Of a DNA stretch of 64,000 nucleotides, positions 35,001 to 43,195 are shown one piece after another (the first letter of the stretch is position 1; every line of letters starts with the position of its first letter). The position numbers were made by a program, and so were the translations under genes. The notes under the pieces are model-generated. The model saw nothing but the letters and a program-made list of their open reading frames with translations, searched no databases and was not told the DNA's origin. Source of the stretch: Pseudarthrobacter albicanus (GTDB lineage Bacteria; Actinomycetota; Actinomycetes; Actinomycetales; Micrococcaceae); NCBI RefSeq assembly GCF_018224015.1, contig NZ_JAGPOT010000009.1:59362-123361 (forward strand). The letters are read 5' to 3'.

Positions 35001-35427
35001 TCCGCTGAACCAGCCGGTGATCCAGGCCTCCGACGTCGCACACCGCGTGCGGATCGTCGACGGCGCCGGGGCCGCCATCGGCCTGCTCCCCTCCGAGGCA
35101 ATCGGGGCCGCGGCCGACGTGCCGGGCGGCCCCGAGGGCCGGCTGGTGGTCCTCGCCGAGCGCGCCGATCCGGGCTGGAGCGCCTGGCTTGACGGCCGGC
35201 GCCTGACCGCCACGACGTCGGGATGGGCGCAGGCGTTCACGCTGCCCGCCGGGGGCGGCAAACTCAGCATCCGCTACGAGGCGCACTGGGCCCTCTGGGC
35301 CGGGATGGCGCAGGCCGTCGTGATCGGCCTGACCATCCTGCTCGCCATTCCCATGCCGGCCCGCCGGCCCAACGCGGGCCTGTCCAGGGACGAAGGCTCC
35401 CTGCGTAAGGAACACCAACATGCTTGA
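31921..35427 (+). CDS. Large family 2 glycosyltransferase with membrane domain; start uncertain
   Basis: The N-terminal GT-A domain (first beta strand VTAVVVSHDGGDFLPRTL, then IGVDTGSRD, WLLHDDAAPAP as the metal-binding DxD equivalent, and GDDIDFCWRNRLAGH) is followed by about a dozen transmembrane helices and a large extracytoplasmic C-terminal region. It should transfer a sugar onto a lipid- or wall-linked acceptor at the membrane; donor and acceptor are unknown. The only in-frame start before the conserved strand is GTG 31921, deep inside whiB. Otherwise ATT 32017 or GTC 32035 (which has AGGAAG in place) would have to serve. The true start is probably near 32017-32047. The 3' end overlaps DUF5719 by 8 bases. 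Confidence 0.85.
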   Translation: MPRICLVQRRAFRNLGRPLRARAPTAEEASDLILQEVRVTAVVVSHDGGDFLPRTLAALAGQTRPADSFIGVDTGSRDHSAALLQQAFGTASVAVFEDAKSGMGGAVEAGLRSLSPWPADSSAPGAPGPEWIWLLHDDAAPAPEALAELLHAVERAPSVTVAGCKQLDWHAGRRLIDVGLSTSRWAERLTLIDADELDQGQYDGRSDTFAVNSAGMLIRRDVWEDLRGFDPALPGSGDDIDFCWRNRLAGHRVVVVPSAKMFHVSQRPHALGNAAAARKAQVHLRLKHAAGWKVPLHAAGALLGSLFKLVLSIAVKDPGHGFSQLLATFAALGRPAAVVRGRRNAARTRRIRRSVIQGLQTPRREVWSHRRSLMEALGADDRSAPSGHDPLAEQPSGDSADDFAALTTSERGWAGSGALLAVLIAAAASLTGLLSLFRAEAVSGGALIPVSARLADIWNHASGWWIALGAGLPGRGDPFGYVLWLLGVLGAGDANGALIWLLILAMPLSALGAWFAAGALTQRRRLRLAAALVWAAAPALQMALNQGRLGALLAHVMMPLLVLALLRATGTAAGRGHYAVPAPGERRLTQAPAARPGINGTPSWTAAAAAGLVLAVVTAAAPSLLVPAVIVVALCGVLLGRRGRTVWWALLPSLALFVPFVFSVIDRPRAVLADPGMPLGFDAAPLWQQALGQPLNFAADGGLTGLAVFAGSAAGSVTAVPWALLLALLCGVPVLLLALAAMFLPGRPVPGRSSRVARCLWGAALLMLAGGWLAGHVATGAGTDVLVTPFTGPAVSAAAFALLGAALIGAEGLLDSAGRAAGAALARKVLIRTTAAAAMVLLFAGPLAGLTVWAAQNLLQPAAASSAGTAASAAGTGGLGTPRLVQPAKARTLPATAIDRGDGPEQARTLVISAGGNGSYQGSVMRGAGTTLDALSTIAAARNIMGEPGQERVRDDDAAAGSVRSIVAMIVAGQGVDPRADLERLGVGFVVLRASDTSAQLTASSMDAVPGLVAVGRTDVGWLWRISPLNQPVIQASDVAHRVRIVDGAGAAIGLLPSEAIGAAADVPGGPEGRLVVLAERADPGWSAWLDGRRLTATTSGWAQAFTLPAGGGKLSIRYEAHWALWAGMAQAVVIGLTILLAIPMPARRPNAGLSRDEGSLRKEHQHA

Positions 35428-37132
35428 GGATGAAAACCCGCCACGCCGGACAGAACCGCCACGCCGGACAGAACCGCCACGCCGGACAGACCCGCCACGC
35501 CGGACAGAACCGCCACGCCGGACAGAACCGCCACGCCGGACAGGATCGCGGCGGCGCGGGACGGCGGCAGGAATCCTCTCCGCCCTGGTCCTCGTCGCCG
35601 CCGGCGGCGGACTGGCCTACGCGGCGTCGCTGTCACCCCAGAACCCTGCGAGCAGGCAGCTCGAGCCGCCCCTGGCGGCCGTTCCCGCCGGCAGCAGCAC
35701 CGGCGTCTGCCCGGGCCCGGCGCGACTGCTCGAAGGCACCCCCGTGGGCACCGATCCGCAGTTCGGCCCGGAGTCCGCCAGCGCAAAGACCTCGGTGAAC
35801 GCAATCGTGCTCGGCTCCCGTGCGGGGGTCCTTCCCGGCAGCCGGCTGGCGCCGCTCACGGGCAGCCCCCTGGTGGAGCTCGCCCCGGCGGCCGCAGCCG
35901 CCGTTCCCGCCGCGCCCCCCGCCCCCGCGGCGGGGCCGCCGGTGCTGCTGGCGGGCGTGGTGTCCCAGCGCGAGGTCGACGCCGTGAGCGTCCTGCGCGC
36001 CGACGCGCAGGAGAACCTGCAGGCGGCAGCCGGCGCCGTGCTGAACTACACCGCCGGCGACGGAGACCTCAGGGGCTCGGCGGCCGCGGCCTGCCAGCAG
36101 CCCGCCAACGATCTCTGGCTGGCCGGAGCGAACACGGCCCTGGGCCGCACTGCGGTCCTCAACCTCAGCAATGCCTCCGGCACCCCGGCCACGGTCAGCC
36201 TGGATCTCTTCGGCGCCAAGGGCCCGATCCAGGCTCCCGGGAGCCGTGGCCTCCTGGTGGGGCCGGGCAGCACCCGATCCGTTATCCTGGCGGGGCTGGC
36301 TCCGGGGCAGGAACGGCTCAGCGTCCGGGTGCGCAGCGCCGGCGGGCCGGTGGCCGCCGTCATCCAGCAAAGCGTGCTCCGCGGGCTCACGCCGGGAGGC
36401 ATCGATTTCATCGCCCCGGGCACGGCCCCGGCCACCCGCCAGGTGGTCACCGGCGTCGACATCCAGGACCCCGCCGGCCTCGCGGCGCTGACCGCCAAGC
36501 CCGGCTTCGCCGATGCCGGACCGGCCCTGCAGCTCACCGTGCCCGGACCGGCCGACGCTGTCGTGCAAATCAAGCTGTACGGCCGCGACGGGCAGAAGGC
36601 TCTTCCGGGCGGCGGGGTGGTCACGGCAAAGTCCGGTGCCGTCACGGAAGTCTCGCTGGCCGGCGTGCCGGCCGGCCCGTATACCGTCTCCGCCAGTTCG
36701 GATGTCTCCTTCACCGCCGCCGCGCGCGTCACCAGGGGACTCAAATCCGAGGACGCGTCCGACGTCGCGTTCCCGGCCGCCGCCGCCAGGCTCGGCAGCC
36801 AGCACGTGATTCCGGTGCCCCGGACGGGGGACCGGTACCTGGTGTTCGGGGCACCGGACGGCAGGGCCAGGATCTCCTATACGCCGGTCACCGCGGACGG
36901 GAAGATCCGGACCGGCGCCGCCGCGGACATCGCCGGCGGCACCACCGCATCGATCAAGGTCCCCGCCGAGGTGGAGGGGTCACCGCTCGTGGGCTACCTC
37001 GTGTCCGCCGCGGGCGAGGCCGCGTACGGCGCCGTGCTGCTGGAGCAGGACGGCGGGCAGGATATTTCAACCATCGCCGTCGCCCCCGGGGCCACGGGCC
37101 AGGAACAGGTCCCGGTCACGCTCGGATATTAG
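35420..37132 (+). CDS. DUF5719 family membrane-anchored protein
   Basis: A 570-residue protein. Its cytoplasmic N-terminus is built from six PPRRTE/D hexapeptide repeats (residues 7-42, from an 18-bp DNA repeat). One transmembrane helix follows (about 49-70), then a large Ala/Gly/Val-rich extracytoplasmic region of beta-sandwich-like segments. DUF5719 proteins regularly follow the large GT2 in actinobacteria, so a shared role in surface glycan assembly is plausible but unproven. ATG 35420 lies inside the GT2 end, implying coupling. The whole whiB-GT2-DUF5719 block is probably one transcript. Confidence 0.82.
   Translation: MLEDENPPRRTEPPRRTEPPRRTDPPRRTEPPRRTEPPRRTGSRRRGTAAGILSALVLVAAGGGLAYAASLSPQNPASRQLEPPLAAVPAGSSTGVCPGPARLLEGTPVGTDPQFGPESASAKTSVNAIVLGSRAGVLPGSRLAPLTGSPLVELAPAAAAAVPAAPPAPAAGPPVLLAGVVSQREVDAVSVLRADAQENLQAAAGAVLNYTAGDGDLRGSAAAACQQPANDLWLAGANTALGRTAVLNLSNASGTPATVSLDLFGAKGPIQAPGSRGLLVGPGSTRSVILAGLAPGQERLSVRVRSAGGPVAAVIQQSVLRGLTPGGIDFIAPGTAPATRQVVTGVDIQDPAGLAALTAKPGFADAGPALQLTVPGPADAVVQIKLYGRDGQKALPGGGVVTAKSGAVTEVSLAGVPAGPYTVSASSDVSFTAAARVTRGLKSEDASDVAFPAAAARLGSQHVIPVPRTGDRYLVFGAPDGRARISYTPVTADGKIRTGAAADIAGGTTASIKVPAEVEGSPLVGYLVSAAGEAAYGAVLLEQDGGQDISTIAVAPGATGQEQVPVTLGY
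35438..35545 (+). repeat. Six in-frame copies of an 18-bp coding minisatellite
   Basis: The unit CCGCCACGCCGGACAGAA is repeated six times with almost no divergence, encoding PPRRTE hexapeptides in the DUF5719 N-terminus. Near-identity of codons, not just residues, points to recent expansion. Copy-number change would keep the frame. Confidence 0.9.
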
Positions 37133-37138
37133 GGCATA

Positions 37139-37666
37139 TCAGTACCGGCGGCGGTAGACCGGATCCAGTGTTTCGGGCGGCACGCCGAGCATCTCGGCCG
37201 TGTGCTCCACGACGACGTCGTGCACCAGGTCCTGGAGTTCCTCCCGGCTGCCGCACGCCTGTTCGACGACCCGGCGGTACAGGGTGATGACCGGGCCTTC
37301 CGCCGGCGTGGCGGGCGTGTGCGCGCCCATCGGCGCGGGGGTGCGGTCCGCGACAAGCCTCTCCAGGCCCGGGGGGATTTCCTCCACGGCAAAGCGGACG
37401 CCATCCAGGGTCTTGCCCCAGATGTCGTGGAGCCGCTGGGCGGAGTCCAGGACCAGGTCGTCGAAGAGATCGGAGCGGGTCCGGTAGCCGGGCAGGGTGG
37501 GCAGCATGAGTTCGCCGCGGAGTCCCCGGCCATGCCTGTTCCTGCGGCGTTGACGGAAACTCTTCCCCTTGAGGGCCTGCCCTGGGGCGGAACCGGCGGC
37601 GGCGCGTCCGGCATCGGGTTCAGCCAACCGGACCGTGAAACCTGGATCTGGGTGCGATGACTGCAT
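37139..37666 (-). CDS. Metallopeptidase family protein (zincin-like, Rv3259-type), atypical metal motif
   Basis: A 175-residue protein. A basic, probably disordered N-terminus (about 1-50) precedes a compact alpha/beta domain (FDDLVLDSAQRLHDIW, VRFAVEEIPPG, ITLYRRVVEQACGS). The C-terminal helix where zincins carry HExxH reads LVHDVVVEHTAEMLG, with His and Glu-His spaced differently, so zinc peptidase activity is doubtful. The gene order whiB-metallopeptidase-DUF3499 matches mycobacteria (recalled). It is convergent with DUF5719 (6 bases apart) and divergent from DUF3499. ATG 37666 is used; shorter starts near the conserved domain are possible. Confidence 0.78.
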   Translation of the reverse strand: MQSSHPDPGFTVRLAEPDAGRAAAGSAPGQALKGKSFRQRRRNRHGRGLRGELMLPTLPGYRTRSDLFDDLVLDSAQRLHDIWGKTLDGVRFAVEEIPPGLERLVADRTPAPMGAHTPATPAEGPVITLYRRVVEQACGSREELQDLVHDVVVEHTAEMLGVPPETLDPVYRRRY

Positions 37667-37855
37667 ATCTCGACTCTAAACCCGGCGGATGATTTACGCG
37701 ATACGGTCCGGGCCGCGACCCGCCGTCGAACGCCCGCCGGCAGGGTCACGGCCTGTCCGGGCCGCGGCGGCCGGCGACTGTGTCCCCGTACCGGATCCCC
37801 GTACCGGCGTTTCAATGCGCCGTTCCGGCGGGTGGGGGGAGTAGTCTCTGATGTC

Positions 37856-38245
37856 GTGGGTGCAATTCGTCTCTGTTCAAGGTCAGCCTGCCGCAATTCA
37901 GCGGTAGCCACTTTGACGTACGTCTACGCCGACTCCACCGCCGTCCTGGGGCCCCTGGCAACGTACGCCGAGCCGCACTGCTACGACTTGTGCGGGCAGC
38001 ATGCCGACTCCCTGACCGTCCCCCGCGGCTGGGAGGTGATGCGCCTGGCGATGCCGGCAACCCCGGCCGGTCCCGGTCCCGACGACCTGCTGGCCCTCGC
38101 CCACGCCGTCCGTGAGGCGGCCGCCCGTCCCGCAGCCGCGGAGCCGGCCAAGGGGCAGCGCACCCTGCACCCGGCGCTCGAAGCCCCGGCCGTTGCCGAG
38201 GGCACCCGCCGGGGGCATCTGCGCATCCTGCGCGAGCCTTCCTGA
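37856..38245 (+). CDS. DUF3499 family zinc-ribbon-like protein
   Basis: A 129-residue actinobacterial protein of unknown function. The conserved N-terminal part has four cysteines, C7-x4-C12 and C42-x3-C46 (LCSRSACRNS and EPHCYDLCGQH), that look like a structural zinc site. VPRGWEVMRL then precedes a variable Ala-rich tail. GTG 37856 begins exactly at the conserved MGAIRLCSR start; the frame is open a little further upstream to 37832. It is divergent from the metallopeptidase gene with about 190 bases between. Confidence 0.85.
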   Translation: MGAIRLCSRSACRNSAVATLTYVYADSTAVLGPLATYAEPHCYDLCGQHADSLTVPRGWEVMRLAMPATPAGPGPDDLLALAHAVREAAARPAAAEPAKGQRTLHPALEAPAVAEGTRRGHLRILREPS

Positions 38246-38329
38246 GCCGCGAACTGGCGGTAGGCTGGGAACTGCAAAATCCGTAAAGCCACCGGCGCCT
38301 GTCGCGGCGCCCACCAGGGAGCGTCCACC

Positions 38330-38524
38330 ATGCCCAAGCTCAGCCCCGAACTGTTGTCTGTCCTGCGATGCCCCGTCACCGGATCGCCGCTGGTGCAGGA
38401 CGGCGATGAACTCGTCACCACCTCCGCCGATGAGTCCGGGCAGAAGCTGCGCTACCGGATCGAGGACGGCATCCCCCTGCTGCTGCCGCGGCACGACGCC
38501 GCGCCCCTTCCCGCTTCCGACTAG
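38330..38524 (+). CDS. Trm112 family protein
   Basis: This 64-residue protein matches the bacterial Trm112 (YcaR-like) family: MPKLSPELLSVLRCPVTGSPL, a middle acidic segment and YRIEDGIPLLLP. In eukaryotes and archaea Trm112 activates methyltransferases; in actinobacteria its partner is unknown. Only one of the usual cysteines (C14) is kept, so zinc binding is unlikely. ahcY starts 42 bases downstream, a suggestive neighbour because it removes the SAH made by methyltransferases. Confidence 0.87.
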   Translation: MPKLSPELLSVLRCPVTGSPLVQDGDELVTTSADESGQKLRYRIEDGIPLLLPRHDAAPLPASD

Positions 38525-38566
38525 GCACCCCACCGAGCTACCAGCCGGCTACTACAAAGGAGTCAC

Positions 38567-40045
<1,479 letters not shown>

Positions 40046-40099
40046 GAGGTAAGCGCCGCACGCTTCACGACGCGCGGCAGCGCCCTGGAACACCCCAGA

Positions 40100-40138
40100 G
40101 GGGCTCCGGACCACCATGGTCGGGGGCCCCTTCTTTGT
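40100..40138 (+). terminator. Rho-independent terminator of ahcY
   Basis: GGGGCTCCGGACCA (40100-40113) pairs, with two mismatches, with TGGTCGGGGGCCCC (40117-40130). It is followed by TTCTTTGT. Confidence 0.8.
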
Positions 40139-40184
40139 AACCCGATCGTGGCGGAACGCGCCCGGGATTCCACGGTAAATCGCC

Positions 40185-40226
40185 TATGCTGGCAGGATGA
40201 CGCGTGGAATGACCCTGGACCTGTGA
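40185..40226 (+). promoter_or_regulatory. -10 element and possible 9-residue leader peptide before the L,D-transpeptidase
   Basis: TATGCT (40185-40190) is followed 6 bases later by ATG (40197), which opens a tiny frame encoding MTRGMTLDL. It ends at TGA 40224-40226, overlapping the GTG start (40223) of the next gene. The geometry would suit translational coupling from a leaderless mRNA. Confidence 0.35.
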
Positions 40227-41452
40227 CGGCCCGGAAGCCCTGGGGCGCCGGCCGCAAGATCGCCTTCGTAGCGGCGGTCTGCGCCCTTGCCGCCGGCGGC
40301 GGCGCCTTCGCGGCGGCGGGCCCGGGACTGACTCGCGCCTCGATCGCTTCGGAAGCCTCTTCGCCGGAACGGACGACGCCGGGCCTTGCCGTCCCCGTCG
40401 TCGCGCCGGCGCAGCTCACCGTGTCACCGGCCGACGACGCCAAGCCGGTCAATCCCGCGGCCCCGGTTTCACTGAAAGTGCGCGACGGCCGGATCGAGCG
40501 GGTTGCCCTGACGAGCGATGCCGGCGATGCCGTGGACGGGACCCTGGACGCCGGCGGCACCGGCTGGACGGCCTCCGGGGCGCTGAAGTTCAACACGCGC
40601 TACAGCTACACCTACACGGTGGTTGACAGTGCCGGACGGAAAACCGCTAGCACCCGGACCTTCAACACCGTGTCCGCGGCGAACGAGGCGGACGCCGCGA
40701 TCTACCCGCTGGACGGCATGAAGGTCGGCGTCGCACAGCCCCTGCAGATCACCTTCAGCGAACCGGTGCTGAACCGGGACGCCGTCGAGAAGGCCATCCG
40801 CATCACCTCAACCTCGGGCCAGGCCGGTGACTTCCACTGGTTCAGCAACAACATGGTCAGATACCGGCCGGAAAGCTTCTGGGCGGCGAACAGCACCATC
40901 ACCATGGACCTGCAACTGTTCGGGGTTGACCTCGGCAACGGGCAGATCGGAAACTTCAATAAGAAAGTGACCGTCCACATCGGCGACAAGAAGGTGGCGG
41001 TTGCCGACGCCGCCGCGCACACCTTCTCCGTCAGCATCAACGACCAGCCGGCCGGCTCCTGGCCCGTCACGATGGGGGATCAGCGCTTCCCCTCCGCCCG
41101 GGGATACCTGGTCCTGATGGAAAAGCACCGGTACGACCACTTCGTTGCCGCCAGCATCGGCCTGAAGCCCGGAGACCCGGCCAACTACGGCGAACTGGAC
41201 GTCGAGTACGCCACCCGCCTGACTCCCAGCGGCGAGTACATCCACCAGGCCCTGGACTCGGCCCTGCCCTACATCGGCAACACGAACGTCTCGCACGGCT
41301 GCATCGGCATGACGGCGGACCGGGCCGCCTGGGTCTTCAACAACATGACCAGCGGCGACGTCGTCCAGGTCATCAACACCGAGGGGGACTTCGCCAACTT
41401 CGATGACGGCTTCGGGGACTGGAACATCCCGTGGGCCCAGTACGCGAACTGA
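40223..41452 (+). CDS. L,D-transpeptidase with Ig-like domains
   Basis: Makes 3-3 peptidoglycan cross-links outside the membrane. From GTG 40223 the protein has 409 residues: a signal/anchor sequence (about 12-34, IAFVAAVCALAAGGGAFA), two Ig-like domains (about 60-250), then a YkuD catalytic domain. The motif SHGCIGM has H358 and catalytic C360, with the upstream His in GEYIHQALDS. This is the LdtMt2-like architecture. The frame is open to 40148, but the shorter start puts the signal sequence in a normal place. No Lys-rich lipobox or Cys is seen, so it is an anchored or secreted protein. Confidence 0.9.
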   Translation: MTARKPWGAGRKIAFVAAVCALAAGGGAFAAAGPGLTRASIASEASSPERTTPGLAVPVVAPAQLTVSPADDAKPVNPAAPVSLKVRDGRIERVALTSDAGDAVDGTLDAGGTGWTASGALKFNTRYSYTYTVVDSAGRKTASTRTFNTVSAANEADAAIYPLDGMKVGVAQPLQITFSEPVLNRDAVEKAIRITSTSGQAGDFHWFSNNMVRYRPESFWAANSTITMDLQLFGVDLGNGQIGNFNKKVTVHIGDKKVAVADAAAHTFSVSINDQPAGSWPVTMGDQRFPSARGYLVLMEKHRYDHFVAASIGLKPGDPANYGELDVEYATRLTPSGEYIHQALDSALPYIGNTNVSHGCIGMTADRAAWVFNNMTSGDVVQVINTEGDFANFDDGFGDWNIPWAQYAN

Positions 41453-41609
41453 GCCGGCCCGTGCCGGCTGGATCGGATGCCGGCCGAATTGCCGCGGCCC
41501 CGGGGTGGCACCTCGTCCCGTCCGGCGCGCTGGCGGTAGGCTCAGGGTCAGATAAGCAGCGCTGCCCGGCACGCCAGGCAGCGCGGAAACCTACGGAAGC
41601 GAAACAGCA

Positions 41610-42959
41610 GTGACTGACGCAAGTCCCACCCCGCCGTACCGGCAGGATCCGCACCTGGAGCCGGCCGATGACTCCGATGAACCCGCCTTTGACTGGATGA
41701 AACCCGCCTCACCGGGCAAGAGTGCCGAAGCGGCGGCCGAGGCCGCGGACCAGGCGGCGCCGGAGAAGGACCTGCCGGCGGAATCCGAGACCGGGACCGC
41801 TTCCGCCGCCCCGGACCAGGCGGCGCCGGACGAGGCGGCTCGGGACGAGAACTTGCCGGCGGAATCCGAGACCAGGACGGCTTCCTCCGCCTTGTACCAG
41901 CAGGGACGCCGGGCTGACCGTACGGCTGAGGAAGACGCCGTCGGGCTTTCACACAGGGGGCGCGACGCCGTTTTCCATGAGCCGCTGCCGACCTCCGCCC
42001 TGCAGGTCCGCCCTCCGCAGGCCGACGTGGAACGCCGGAATGCCGAACGCGAGCTGGCGGCACGAGCCAAGCCCATCACCCCCCGGGTGATGCAGGTCCT
42101 GCTCGCCGTCTTCTACCCGGTCATCCTGCTGGTGCTGGCCGTCCGCGCCGTGACCAGCCCGCTGTTCCTCTGGGTTGAATACAACCGTCCAGGCTTCCCG
42201 GGCGACGGCTACGGCTTCAGCACGGACGACCGAATGACCTACGGCTCCTACGCGGTCGACTACCTCAGCAACTGGTCCGGTCCGCGCTACCTCGGCGAGC
42301 TCGTCAGCCGCAGCGGGGACAAGCTGTTCAAGGACGGCGAAGTCAGCCACATGGCGGACGTCAAGCTCGTCATCCTGTCAACCTTCGGCGCCGGCGCCCT
42401 GCTGATCCTGCTGAGCCTGGTTGCCGTGATCTACCTGCGGCGCCGGGGCGCCGGGGGAGTGCGGCGTGGCCTGTTCGCCGGTTCGATCGTCACGCTGGTC
42501 ATCATCATCGGCCTCGGAGTGCTCGCCACCCTGGGCTGGGAGCAGTTCTTCACCGAATTCCACCGCGTCTTCTTCGCCAACGGCACCTGGACCTTCTCCC
42601 TGCAGGACACGCTGATCCGGCTGTTCCCGGGACAGTTCTGGGTGGATGCCGGGATCGTGATCGGGGCCCTGGTCCTGCTCGCATCCCTCGTCACCCTGAT
42701 CCTCACATGGCCGACCCGCAAGCGCCGCGGCCTGCCCCGGGGCGGCCGCGGCAAGGAAAGCCGTGCGAAGAAGGACAAGGACAGGGACACGGACAAGAAC
42801 TCGGACAAGGACTCGGACCCGGACAAGGACTCGGACGACGACGGCGTCGTGGCGGACGGGCCTTCGGTCCACGATGCCACGGAGGCTTCAACAAGTGTGG
42901 CTTCCGCAGATCCCTCCAGCCACACGGACCCGGCACGGGGACACTCCAGCGCACTCTGA
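41610..42959 (+). CDS. TIGR01906 family membrane protein
   Basis: A 449-residue protein. The acidic disordered N-terminus (about 1-150) contains a duplicated LPAESET(R/G)TAS segment. A core with about four helices follows (PVILLVLAVRAVTSPLFL, ILSTFGAGALLILLSLV, SIVTLVIIIGLGVLATLG, AGIVIGALVLLASLVTLIL), with YNRPGFPGDGYGFSTDDRMTYGSYAVDYL outside. A Lys/Asp-rich tail with DKDSDPDKDSDDD repeats ends the protein. Function is unknown; only the family is recognised. GTG 41610 is used as start. Confidence 0.82.
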   Translation: MTDASPTPPYRQDPHLEPADDSDEPAFDWMKPASPGKSAEAAAEAADQAAPEKDLPAESETGTASAAPDQAAPDEAARDENLPAESETRTASSALYQQGRRADRTAEEDAVGLSHRGRDAVFHEPLPTSALQVRPPQADVERRNAERELAARAKPITPRVMQVLLAVFYPVILLVLAVRAVTSPLFLWVEYNRPGFPGDGYGFSTDDRMTYGSYAVDYLSNWSGPRYLGELVSRSGDKLFKDGEVSHMADVKLVILSTFGAGALLILLSLVAVIYLRRRGAGGVRRGLFAGSIVTLVIIIGLGVLATLGWEQFFTEFHRVFFANGTWTFSLQDTLIRLFPGQFWVDAGIVIGALVLLASLVTLILTWPTRKRRGLPRGGRGKESRAKKDKDRDTDKNSDKDSDPDKDSDDDGVVADGPSVHDATEASTSVASADPSSHTDPARGHSSAL

Positions 42960-43195
42960 GCTGCCTGCCCCCGTGGTCTTGATGCCCGCCCGGCCTCAAC
43001 GGCCACCTGCCACGCCTGAGCGGACAGGGGCACGCACCGGCAGCCTGACCCCCGACGAACTCAACGAAAATGCCCACCGGACCAAGGACATGCCCCGCGC
43101 CGGGGCCGGCGGATGGACGGTTATGCCCGGTCCCGGGTGCGAGCACTGGACATGTCCTCCCGGGGAGCAGCCCGGCGCACCAGCGACCATGCCCG
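42960..43195. repeat. Intergenic region with CATGTCC-type repeats
   Basis: This 236-base gap between converging genes carries GGACATGCCCC (43086-43096), GGTTATGCCCGG and GGTGC...CTGGACATGTCC (43136-43158), related to the repeat cluster at 14.2-14.4 kb. No gene or clear terminator is seen. Confidence 0.55.

Noticed and set aside
38525..38566. SAH or SAM riboswitch before ahcY
   Set aside because: The leader is only 42 bases and contains little beyond the ribosome-binding site.
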